Assembly (NCBI GenBank): GCA_016199025.1
Contig: JACQHM010000265.1
Span: 1 to 5,243 of the forward strand
Direction of reading: 5' to 3'
DNA from: Candidatus Methylomirabilota bacterium
GTDB lineage: Bacteria > Methylomirabilota > Methylomirabilia > Methylomirabilales > JACQHM01
DNA: 5,243 bases
This document shows, in pieces, positions 1 to 4,982 of the stretch. The position numbers and the translations under genes are program-made. The notes under the pieces were generated by a model. That model searched no databases and had not been told where the DNA came from. It saw only the letters and a list, made by a program, of their open reading frames with translations. Position 1 is the stretch's first letter, and every line of letters starts with the position of its first letter.

Positions 1-515
1 AAGCCCCGCTGCCCCTTGCCGATGGGGGTCATCAAATCCATGACCCTCATGGAGATCTCGTCCGAAGTCGTCTCCAGGCGGATCCGCTCGTTGGGGAACA
101 GGGGGGTCAAGTTATCGAAGAGGATTTTGTCCTTGACCAGCTCGGGGTTCTCGCCGTTGACCGCCTCGACCTTCAGGAGGGCGAAGTAACGCTCCCCTTC
201 CTTAGGCGGCCTGACCTGGCCCGCCACGGTGTCCCCGGTCCGAAGATCAAAACGCCGGATCTGGGAAGGGGAGACGTAGATGTCGTCTGGGCCGGGGAGG
301 TAGTTGTAGTCAGGCGAGCGTAAGAACCCGAACCCGTCTGCCAGAACCTCCAGGACCCCTTCAGCGAAGATCAGGCCGTCCTTCTCGGCCTGAGCCTCCA
401 GGACCTTAAAGATCAACTCCTGCTTTCTCAAGCCACTCGCCCCTTGGACCCCGAGGGACCGGGCGATAGACGTCAGCTCGGAAATGGTCTTCTCTTTCAA
501 TTCCGCCAGGTTCAT
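1..515 (-). CDS. rho: Transcription termination factor Rho, N-terminal part (3' end outside window)
   Basis: Rho is the hexameric RNA-dependent ATPase that ends transcription at unstructured C-rich RNA. The frame from the ATG at 515-513 gives 171 complete codons. It opens with MNLAELKEKTISEL, the helical Rho-N domain (about residues 1-45). The cold-shock-like RNA-binding fold follows, with the RNP1-type stretch DGFGFLRS at 60-67, GPDDIYVSPSQIRRF near 75-89, RTGDTVAGQVRPPKEGERYF near 92-111 and IGKGQRG at the window edge. These match Escherichia coli Rho almost block for block, as I remember it. The Walker A and B boxes and the secondary RNA-binding loops would lie beyond base 1 and cannot be judged. 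The start fits a GAGGGGG ribosome-binding site about 5 nt upstream. A promoter is proposed at 863-891, which would leave a long untranslated leader. Identification is secure. Confidence 0.97.
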   Translation of the reverse strand, partial: MNLAELKEKTISELTSIARSLGVQGASGLRKQELIFKVLEAQAEKDGLIFAEGVLEVLADGFGFLRSPDYNYLPGPDDIYVSPSQIRRFDLRTGDTVAGQVRPPKEGERYFALLKVEAVNGENPELVKDKILFDNLTPLFPNERIRLETTSDEISMRVMDLMTPIGKGQRG

Positions 516-856
516 CGATACCCCCTCACTAGATAGGATGGTGTTCTTAAAGGAAAAACGTCGTCCCTCTCTACCGGGATCCCGTCGAGGTTGGCTCATC
601 GACACGATGGGTAAGGATCAAGGAGTGTGGTCAAACGACGCCCTGCAAGGTTCTCCTGGGAAGGCGAGAGCTCAAGGATCGGATGATACGGGATGTTCGC
701 TACAGATCTCCAGCAAGCATACGGATCAAGTCTCGCTGGTCAGTTGATTTTGGGAAGCGTAGACGGAATGGAAGTTTAGGGAATGCGTTTCGTTTCAATC
801 CTCGCCCGGCCCAAAGGCTAGGCGCTCCTTCAAGACGTGAGGAATCCGACAGCTCA
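516..856 (-). promoter_or_regulatory. Long 5' leader of rho, possible autoregulatory (rut-like) region
   Basis: No convincing gene lies here on either strand. If rho is transcribed from the promoter at 863-891, this stretch is a leader of about 340 nt. Read on the minus strand, 780-601 is C-rich and G-poor: I counted about 60 C against 34 G over 180 nt, and 21 C against 8 G in 780-721. It holds many spaced YC dinucleotides, as in CATCCCGTATCATCCGATCC and CCACACTCCTTGATCCTTACC. Such sequence is the usual form of a Rho utilisation site, and rho is known to be autoregulated through its leader in E. coli. Near 578-598 there is an imperfect palindrome around GGGATCCC that could form a weak hairpin. 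Function is inferred; the base composition is seen. Confidence 0.35.
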
Positions 857-862
857 GTGTTA

Positions 863-891
863 AAGATAAACAGCCGCCGCCCTCTTGTCAA
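863..891 (-). promoter_or_regulatory. Predicted sigma70-type promoter for rho
   Basis: On the minus strand a perfect -35 box TTGACA (891-886) is followed by a 17-nt spacer and TATCTT (868-863), a 4 of 6 match to TATAAT. A run of six A (900-895, minus strand) just upstream of the -35 could act as an UP-element-like tract. The predicted start is near 856. It stands back-to-back with the rightward promoter, with 20 bp between the two -35 boxes. Confidence 0.6.
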
Positions 892-911
892 GTGTTTTTT
901 GCAGGTCATCC

Positions 912-940
912 TTTACTTCTCCTCCTAGAAAGAGTATAGT
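912..940 (+). promoter_or_regulatory. Predicted sigma70-type promoter for the exported GATase-like gene
   Basis: TTTACT (912-917, 4 of 6 to TTGACA) is followed by a 17-nt spacer and TATAGT (935-940, 5 of 6 to TATAAT). The predicted start is near 947, giving a leader of only about 23 nt before the ATG at 970, which is just enough for the AAGGAGG ribosome-binding site at 958-964. Confidence 0.55.
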
Positions 941-969
941 ACAAGAGTGGTTCCTTGAAGGAGGTCAGC

Positions 970-1671
970 ATGCGCCGACGATCAGCCCTTTTTGGTCTCG
1001 CCCTGCTCTTCCTCGTGGGAAGTTCTGTCTCAGAAGCGGGAACCCTTCCCAAGCTTATCCTTTCTTTGGGGAGGGACGGCTACCTGCCTCAGGCCGCCGT
1101 GGAGGACGGCACGGGGGCTGAGGTGAGACGGGAAATGGGGGAGTTTCAGCTCACGGATTTCTCCCTGGTCATCCTCTCGAACCTCAGTTTTGGAAGCCTC
1201 CCCCTTGAGATCCGGGATGGCCTTGGAGAGTTTGTGAACAAAGGGGGCACCCTCCTGATCACGGGGGGCACCCAATCCTTCGGGAGCGGCGGCTATCAGG
1301 CCATTGCCTCCCTCCTCCCCTTCACGATCCGGGCCGCGAACGATTGGGCCTTCAAATCCTTCCGCGCGCCTGTCCCGCTTCAGGCCGGTCATCGAAGCAT
1401 CGCCGGCATCACCTTTCCCCCCATCGGGGGCTTCAATGACATGAACCCGAAGCCGGGAGCCGTCGAGATCCTCCAGTACGCTGGTGGAGGGAGGGCCGGA
1501 TTTCCCGCTCCCCTCATCGCGGAGCGGCGCGTTGGCTCCGGCCTGGTCCTGGGGGTCGCCTTCGACCCTAACGAGCTGGCCTCCTGGTCTGACCGCCATC
1601 GCTTCGCCGTCACCGTTGTCCAGCACCTCATGGAGAACTCGAAGCTGGGGCCGCCCAAACCGCCTCGCTGA
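970..1671 (+). CDS. Exported protein with glutamine amidotransferase-like (GATase1-like/ThuA-like) fold
   Basis: The product has 233 residues. Residues 1-23 form a Sec signal peptide: MRRR, then a hydrophobic core ALFGLALLFLVG, then SVSEA before a likely cleavage at A23-G24. The mature part resembles class-I glutamine-amidotransferase-like domains of the PF07090/ThuA kind: a strand with DFSLVILSN (63-71), an elongated FVNKGGTLLITGG (89-100) followed by QSFGSGGY (102-109), and near the C-terminus APLIAERRVGSGLVLGVAFDP (180-200). There is no cysteine anywhere, so no nucleophile of the active amidotransferase type; a binding or scaffold role outside the cytoplasm is more likely than catalysis. 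The ATG at 970 is chosen because AAGGAGG at 958-964 sits 5 nt upstream. An in-frame TTG at 955 would place the start on that ribosome-binding site. Its own promoter is at 912-940. The substrate is unknown. Fold assignment is moderate; export is well supported. Confidence 0.8.
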   Translation: MRRRSALFGLALLFLVGSSVSEAGTLPKLILSLGRDGYLPQAAVEDGTGAEVRREMGEFQLTDFSLVILSNLSFGSLPLEIRDGLGEFVNKGGTLLITGGTQSFGSGGYQAIASLLPFTIRAANDWAFKSFRAPVPLQAGHRSIAGITFPPIGGFNDMNPKPGAVEILQYAGGGRAGFPAPLIAERRVGSGLVLGVAFDPNELASWSDRHRFAVTVVQHLMENSKLGPPKPPR

Positions 1672-1674
1672 CCT

Positions 1675-1760
1675 GATTTTGGATGGCCGATTTGGGATTT
1701 CGGATTGAAAGACGGGTGCATACTTCCCAAATCTGAAATCCGCAATCCCAAATCCAAAAT
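1675..1760. repeat. Heptad-phased inverted repeat, GATTTNG type
   Basis: The element begins 3 nt after the stop codon of the upstream gene. The left arm, 1675-1709, reads as five consecutive 7-nt units: GATTTTG, GATGGCC, GATTTGG, GATTTCG, GATTGAA. The right arm (1760-1724, read on the minus strand) again runs in sevens: ATTTTG preceded by C, then GATTTGG, GATTGCG, GATTTCA, GATTTGG. Aligned unit by unit, the arms match at about 24 of 35 positions. The 14-nt centre is 1710-1723. A transcript could fold into a long, imperfect hairpin, but no U-run follows, so it is not a standard terminator. Confidence 0.75.
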
Positions 1761-1783
1761 GCTGAGAGCTGATGGCTGAAAGC
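1761..1783. repeat. Short tandem heptad array, GCTGANN type
   Basis: Three 7-nt units, GCTGAGA, GCTGATG and GCTGAAA, are followed by a final GC. The array abuts the right end of the GATTTNG inverted repeat and lies 25 bp before the -35 box of the next promoter. The GCTGAT core recurs on the minus strand at the 3' end of cysE (2928-2933). Confidence 0.6.
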
Positions 1784-1807
1784 GGAACCCCTACGCTTGG
1801 AAAAGGC

Positions 1808-1836
1808 TTGACAGGGACAGCTCCTGGATCTATCCT
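1808..1836 (+). promoter_or_regulatory. Predicted strong sigma70-type promoter for the DUF1858-cysE pair
   Basis: A perfect TTGACA (1808-1813) is followed by exactly 17 nt and TATCCT (1831-1836, 4 of 6). The predicted start is near 1843, which gives a leader of about 78 nt before the ATG at 1921. No other good promoter is visible up to cysE, so both genes probably use this one. Confidence 0.65.
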
Positions 1837-1856
1837 CACCTTAACGATGGATTCCT

Positions 1857-1913
1857 AGGGTATCGCCCTCATTCCCCGACGGATCGGTGAGGCTCACTGA
1901 CCTCCCAAGGAGG
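1857..1913 (+). promoter_or_regulatory. Leader with possible Shine-Dalgarno-sequestering hairpin
   Basis: Three small inverted repeats lie in the predicted leader: AGGG-TATCG-CCCT (1857-1869), GTGA-GGC-TCAC (1888-1896, within the palindrome GTGAGGCTCAC 1887-1897) and CCTCC-CAA-GGAGG (1901-1913). The last pairs the Shine-Dalgarno GGAGG perfectly. GAGG at 1889-1892 can also pair with CCTC at 1901-1904, which would free the ribosome-binding site, so two exclusive folds are possible. No known riboswitch class is recognised. The base pairing is seen; the regulatory role is inferred. Confidence 0.3.
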
Positions 1914-1920
1914 AAGGGCC

Positions 1921-2124
1921 ATGCAGATCACCAAAGAGATGACCATCCTAGAGGTGGTGATGCGATATCCGCAGACCATCCCGGTTTTCAACCGCTACGG
2001 GATCGGATGCATGGGGTGCTCGGCCTCCCAGTATGACGACGTCGCCACAGGGGCCAGGGTCCATGGGCTCGATGCCGATCAACTAGTGAAGGATCTGAAC
2101 GAAAGCATCGCCGTCCAGAATTAG
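1921..2124 (+). CDS. DUF1858 domain protein (hybrid-cluster-protein-associated redox disulfide type)
   Basis: This 67-residue cytoplasmic protein is essentially one domain. ITKEMTILEVVMRYPQTIPVFNRYGIGCMGC is followed by SASQYDDVATGARVHGLDADQLVKDLN, the standard DUF1858 layout. The CxxC pair is Cys30-Met-Gly-Cys33, at the turn where the family carries its conserved cysteines; related proteins are named for association with the hybrid cluster protein and for a presumed redox-active disulfide. Length is normal for a stand-alone member. The start is supported by AAGGAGG at 1907-1913, 7 nt before the ATG. The gene heads a likely operon with cysE, 112 nt downstream. This suggests a thiol-redox or sulfur-delivery role near cysteine synthesis, but no partner or reaction is established. 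The stop codon TAG at 2122-2124 lies inside the first unit of the next heptad repeat. Confidence 0.9.
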   Translation: MQITKEMTILEVVMRYPQTIPVFNRYGIGCMGCSASQYDDVATGARVHGLDADQLVKDLNESIAVQN

Positions 2125-2220
2125 ATGTTAGATGTCGGATGTTGGATGTTGGACAGATCCTTGGCGAGTTGGCCGCGCGGAATTCAACCCTGAAACATCC
2201 AGCATCTAGATCTAACATCC
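2121..2220. repeat. Heptad-phased inverted repeat, TTGGATG type, between DUF1858 gene and cysE
   Basis: The left arm is five 7-nt units, TTAGATG, TTAGATG, TCGGATG, TTGGATG and TTGGACA (2121-2155); the first contains the upstream gene's stop codon. The right arm, on the minus strand from 2220, reads GGATGTT, AGATCT (one base short), AGATGCT, GGATGTT, ending at 2194. The centre (2156-2193) includes the palindrome CCGCGCGG, flanked by GTTG and CAAC, so a cruciform or long RNA hairpin is possible. It fills most of the 112-nt gap before cysE. No U-run is present, so termination here is not obvious; mRNA stabilisation or partial attenuation would be alternatives. Confidence 0.75.
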
Positions 2221-2236
2221 ACCTGCGGAGCGAGAG

Positions 2237-2956
2237 ATGTTCGGGACCCTCAAAAGGGATATTCGCGCAGCCTTAGAGCGGGATCCTGCCGCCAGGAGTG
2301 CCCTGGAGGTCATCCTCTGCTACCCCGGCCTTCACGCCCTCTGGTGCTACCGTCTCGCCCACTGGCTCTGGACCCATGATCTGAAGCTCCTGGGCCGCTT
2401 CGTCTCCCACCTGGGCCGCTTCCTCACCGGGATTGAGATCCACCCTGCTGCTGAAATAGGCGCCGGCCTCTTCATCGACCACGGGATGGGGGTGGTCATC
2501 GGCGAGACCTCAGAGATCCAGGAGAACGTGACGGTCTATCAAGGGGTTACCCTTGGCGGGACCAGTCTGGAGAAGAAGAAACGGCATCCGACCATCGGGA
2601 ACAACGTCATCATCGGGGCGGGGGCCAAGATCCTCGGCCCCTTCAAGGTAGGGGATGGCAGCAAGATCGGCGCGGGGTCGGTTGTCGTGAAAGAGGTCCC
2701 TCCAAACTCGGTGGTGGTCGGCGTCCCAGGACGGGTGACCTTCCGGGACGGCAAGCGGGTCGAGACCGACTTCGACATGACTGACCTCCCCGATCCGGTC
2801 GCCAAAGGCCTCCAGTGCCTGCTCGAGCGGGTGCAGCAGCTCGAAAAGGAACTGGAAAAGCTGAAGCGGGAGCTCCACCTCCCCTCCCATCGTTCCTCCG
2901 TAAGCATCCAGCCCGAAACCTCCAGCTATCAGCCACAGAGAAGTAGAGGGGAGTGA
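2237..2956 (+). CDS. cysE: Serine O-acetyltransferase
   Basis: CysE transfers acetyl from acetyl-CoA to L-serine, giving O-acetylserine, the first step of cysteine synthesis in the cytoplasm. The product has 239 residues and is the short type found in Bacillus and many anaerobes, lacking much of the N-terminal extension of the E. coli enzyme. A helical N-terminal part (1-60, with CYPGLHALWCYRLAHWLW) leads into the left-handed beta-helix of hexapeptide repeats (about 65-165): TGIEIHPAAEIG, DHGMGVVIGET, VTLGGT, RHPTIGNNVIIGAGAKILG, IGAGSVV, GVPGR. His82 corresponds to the catalytic His158 of E. coli, Glu67 to Asp143 (Glu is usual in the short type) and His117 to the active-site His193. Residues 192-213 are a Leu/Glu/Lys-rich probable coiled coil. 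The last 20 or so residues (Ser/Gln-rich) look like low-complexity addition and overlap a heptad repeat. A GGAG ribosome-binding site precedes the ATG. Confidence 0.95.
   Translation: MFGTLKRDIRAALERDPAARSALEVILCYPGLHALWCYRLAHWLWTHDLKLLGRFVSHLGRFLTGIEIHPAAEIGAGLFIDHGMGVVIGETSEIQENVTVYQGVTLGGTSLEKKKRHPTIGNNVIIGAGAKILGPFKVGDGSKIGAGSVVVKEVPPNSVVVGVPGRVTFRDGKRVETDFDMTDLPDPVAKGLQCLLERVQQLEKELEKLKRELHLPSHRSSVSIQPETSSYQPQRSRGE
2900..2934 (-). repeat. Heptad-phased repeat inside the 3' end of cysE
   Basis: Read on the minus strand from 2934, the units are GGCTGAT, AGCTGGA, GGTTTCG, GGCTGGA and TGCTTAC. This is the same 7-nt period as the intergenic elements, and the GGCTGAT unit matches the array at 1761-1783. 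On the plus strand, GAAACCTCCAGCTATC (2915-2930) also resembles GAAACATCCAGCATC in the element between DUF1858 and cysE. It encodes part of the non-conserved C-terminal tail of CysE. Confidence 0.5.
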
Positions 2957-2984
2957 CCCAGCGCCAATCTAAGAGGGATGGCAG

Positions 2985-4340
2985 CTACAGGGGTGGCTCC
3001 ACCGGCTCGTTCGGGTCGAGCCTGTGGAAGACCAGGCCGCTTAAGAGCTTCGGATAGAAGAAGGTTGACTTGGGCGGGAGGCGCTCACCGACCAAGGTTG
3101 CCACTTGGACCTCGGAGATCTTGGTAGGATTTAAGAAAAAGGCCAATCGGTACGCCCCCTGCTGGACCAGGCGGATGGCCTCGGCTCCGTCTCGCGTATA
3201 GGCGATCTCTCCCTCCTCCAAAGAGGCCTTGTCCAGACCCAGGATCCCTTCAATGAGGAGGTGGTGGAGGAGGGTCACATCTGTCCACTGGGAGCCCTCC
3301 GGCCTGCCTCCAATGCCCGCTAAGAGCCTCTCGTCCTTCAAGATGAGCAGGTAACAGTCCTCCCCGTCATACATCCCGATGATCCGACGCTTCTCCCCCA
3401 ACCGCTCCATCTCCCCAATGACCTTTCCGATCTCTCCCTCCTCTCGAAGCGGTCTGGCCTGGATGTCGAAGAATCGCCCGACCGCTTCCAGGAACGGATC
3501 GGAGCTGGGGAAGGGAAGGGTCCGAAGGAGGCGATGGGTCGGGAGGATCACCAGGTCTGGATCATGGGAGGAGACCAACGTCATCATGACGTAGTTGTAG
3601 GATCGTGTGGCCTTGACTTGAGGAGGGGCAGGATCAGCGGCCGAGAGCTCATCCCGGAAGGCAAGGGCTGTCTCGTAGCGGTGATGGCCGTCGGCGATGA
3701 AGACCCTCTCCTCCTTGAAGGCCCTCGCCACCTGACGAATCTTCACAGGGTCAGAGAGCCGCCAGAGCTGATGGCGAACCCCATCATCGTCGGTAAGATC
3801 GATAAAGGCCTCCTCCCCCATCGCCTCCTCGAAGGTCTGCTCCACCGGTTCGAGGGTGGAAGGGTAGCAGGCAAAGACAGGGTCCAGGTTGGCCTGGCAG
3901 GCCCGCATCAACAAGAGGCGGTCCCTTTTCGGCTTGGAAAAGGTCCGCTCATGAGGAAAGACGCGCCCCTCCTCGTAAGGGCTTAAGCGGACGATAGGGA
4001 TGACTCCCCGCCTTCGCCGCTCCTTCCCATCCCTTGGATGCACGAAGCGCTCCTCGGAGAGGTAGAGGCAGGGGACAGGGTCCTGGACAAGGATCCCTTC
4101 CTCGAGCCAACGGCGGAAGAATTCCCCGGCCCTCGTGTACCGGTTCAGGCGCTCGTCATCGCCGGGGAGCTCCTGCCCCAGAATCAGCCTGATGACATTG
4201 TATTCGTGCCGGGCATAGTACCGGAGCTGCCCCTCGGCGGAAATAACGTCATAGGGGGGGGCGACCACCGCTGTGAGATCCCAAACCTTCTCCGGGTTGT
4301 ACCGAACCCCCCGGAAGGGAGCGATGGTCAAGGTCGACAT
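2985..4340 (-). CDS. DUF1015 family protein
   Basis: The product has 451 residues, a normal family length (PF06245, COG4198). Conserved blocks in order are APFRGVRYNPEKV (7-19), VAPPYDVIS (26-34), YNVIRLILG (47-55), VFPHERTFSKPKRDRLLLMRAC (127-148), DPVFACYP (153-160), VFIADGHHRYETAL (213-226), SYNYVMMTLV (247-256), LPTHRLL (266-272) and PPKSTFFYPKLLSGLVFH (422-439). The HERT and ADGHHR blocks are the most likely functional sites. The biochemical role is not established. Members are often found beside serine-biosynthesis genes (serA/serC-like) in anaerobes, and ADGHHR recalls motifs of the ParB/serine-kinase-like fold; both points are from memory and suggestive only. No signal peptide or membrane segment is seen. 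The ATG at 4340 follows directly on the Uma2 stop. The only clear upstream AAGGAG is 15 nt away, so translation is probably coupled. It converges on cysE, with 28 bp between the stops. Confidence 0.9.
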   Translation of the reverse strand: MSTLTIAPFRGVRYNPEKVWDLTAVVAPPYDVISAEGQLRYYARHEYNVIRLILGQELPGDDERLNRYTRAGEFFRRWLEEGILVQDPVPCLYLSEERFVHPRDGKERRRRGVIPIVRLSPYEEGRVFPHERTFSKPKRDRLLLMRACQANLDPVFACYPSTLEPVEQTFEEAMGEEAFIDLTDDDGVRHQLWRLSDPVKIRQVARAFKEERVFIADGHHRYETALAFRDELSAADPAPPQVKATRSYNYVMMTLVSSHDPDLVILPTHRLLRTLPFPSSDPFLEAVGRFFDIQARPLREEGEIGKVIGEMERLGEKRRIIGMYDGEDCYLLILKDERLLAGIGGRPEGSQWTDVTLLHHLLIEGILGLDKASLEEGEIAYTRDGAEAIRLVQQGAYRLAFFLNPTKISEVQVATLVGERLPPKSTFFYPKLLSGLVFHRLDPNEPVEPPL

Positions 4341-4982
4341 CTAAACGAGCCCCCACTCCTTCAGCACGCTCAAAAGCGGTGGCAAGGGCTCCTGCCAGAG
4401 CCACTCGACCCTCAGCCATAACCCTGCCAGCACGGTACTGCGATAGAGGCCGTCACCCCCGACCGGCACCAGGCGATAAATGCCATCCTCCCCACGCTGA
4501 TAGAATTCGGCTTGCTTCCGCAAGGGGTCAATCAACCAGTATTCGCGCACGCCGCCTTGCTCGTATTCGTAGAACTTCTCCCCCCGGTCGCGGGCGCGGC
4601 TGTCAGGGCTGATGATCTCCACCACCAGGTCGGCAGGACCTTCCAGGTAGATCTCCTTGAGTCGGGCAAGATGCTCGCGGGCAACGAAGAGAATATCGGG
4701 TTCCCGCCCGGGTAGGTCCGGTCCCGTCTTCATCTGAAACGGGGCAAAGAAAATCATGCCACGGTTATGCGCTTCCACGAACGCACTCAGGATAGTTACG
4801 AGAAACCGTGTGACGCTTTGATGAACACGCGAGGCGGGGCTTAACATAATCACCTCCCCGTTGACCCACTCTGCCCACGTGTCCTCGTCTGCCCAGGCGA
4901 GGAAGTCTTCATACGTCATCTTCGGAGGCAGCGAGGGAGAGGGGGATGCTCTCAACGGCTCGTGTTTGATCTCTTGGGCCAT
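4341..4982 (-). CDS. Uma2 family putative restriction endonuclease-fold protein (DUF820)
   Basis: The product has 213 residues, a usual Uma2 length. After a proline-rich 21-residue lead, MTYEDFLAWADEDTWAEWVNGEVIMLSPAS begins the domain, followed by HQSVTRFL (54-61), REPDILFV (93-100), DLVVEIISPDS (118-128), RDRGEKFYEYEQGGVREYWLIDP (131-153) and a C-terminal beta part. Asp96, Glu122 and Lys136 fit the PD-(D/E)xK acid-acid-lysine set and all are present, so the fold looks catalytically intact. The cellular target of Uma2 proteins is unknown; they abound in Cyanobacteria, Planctomycetes and Chloroflexi and spread easily. The start at 4982 is supported by GGAGG 9 nt upstream; the internal ATG at 4919 has no such site. 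The stop abuts the DUF1015 start in the same frame. A possible promoter lies at 5056-5084. Confidence 0.92.
   Translation of the reverse strand: MAQEIKHEPLRASPSPSLPPKMTYEDFLAWADEDTWAEWVNGEVIMLSPASRVHQSVTRFLVTILSAFVEAHNRGMIFFAPFQMKTGPDLPGREPDILFVAREHLARLKEIYLEGPADLVVEIISPDSRARDRGEKFYEYEQGGVREYWLIDPLRKQAEFYQRGEDGIYRLVPVGGDGLYRSTVLAGLWLRVEWLWQEPLPPLLSVLKEWGLV

Noticed and set aside
790..812. GGATTGAAACG on the minus strand, like the end of a CRISPR repeat
   Set aside because: There is one occurrence only, with no second repeat or spacer pattern nearby.
700..909. A 69-codon minus-strand frame in the rho leader
   Set aside because: Its start lies upstream of the proposed rho promoter and the sequence is rich in Arg with no family resemblance.
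484..928. Plus-strand open frames of 81-87 codons across the rho start and leader
   Set aside because: They lack ribosome-binding sites and domain motifs, overlap each other and the Rho N-terminus, and look like chance frames in control DNA.
955..969. TTG at 955 as start of the exported protein
   Set aside because: It overlaps the AAGGAGG that serves the ATG at 970; starting at 970 gives a standard signal peptide.
1675..1760. Reading the inverted repeat as an intrinsic terminator
   Set aside because: The stem is long but imperfect and AT-rich in pairs, and no T-run follows either arm.
1030..1839. A 269-codon minus-strand open frame antisense to the exported GATase-like gene
   Set aside because: It is Arg/Gly/Pro-rich with no recognisable domain, runs through the heptad repeat and the next promoter, and mirrors a gene with clear signal peptide, ribosome-binding site and fold motifs.
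3534..3986. A 150-codon plus-strand frame antisense to the DUF1015 gene
   Set aside because: The minus strand carries all the conserved DUF1015 blocks; this frame is a compositional shadow.
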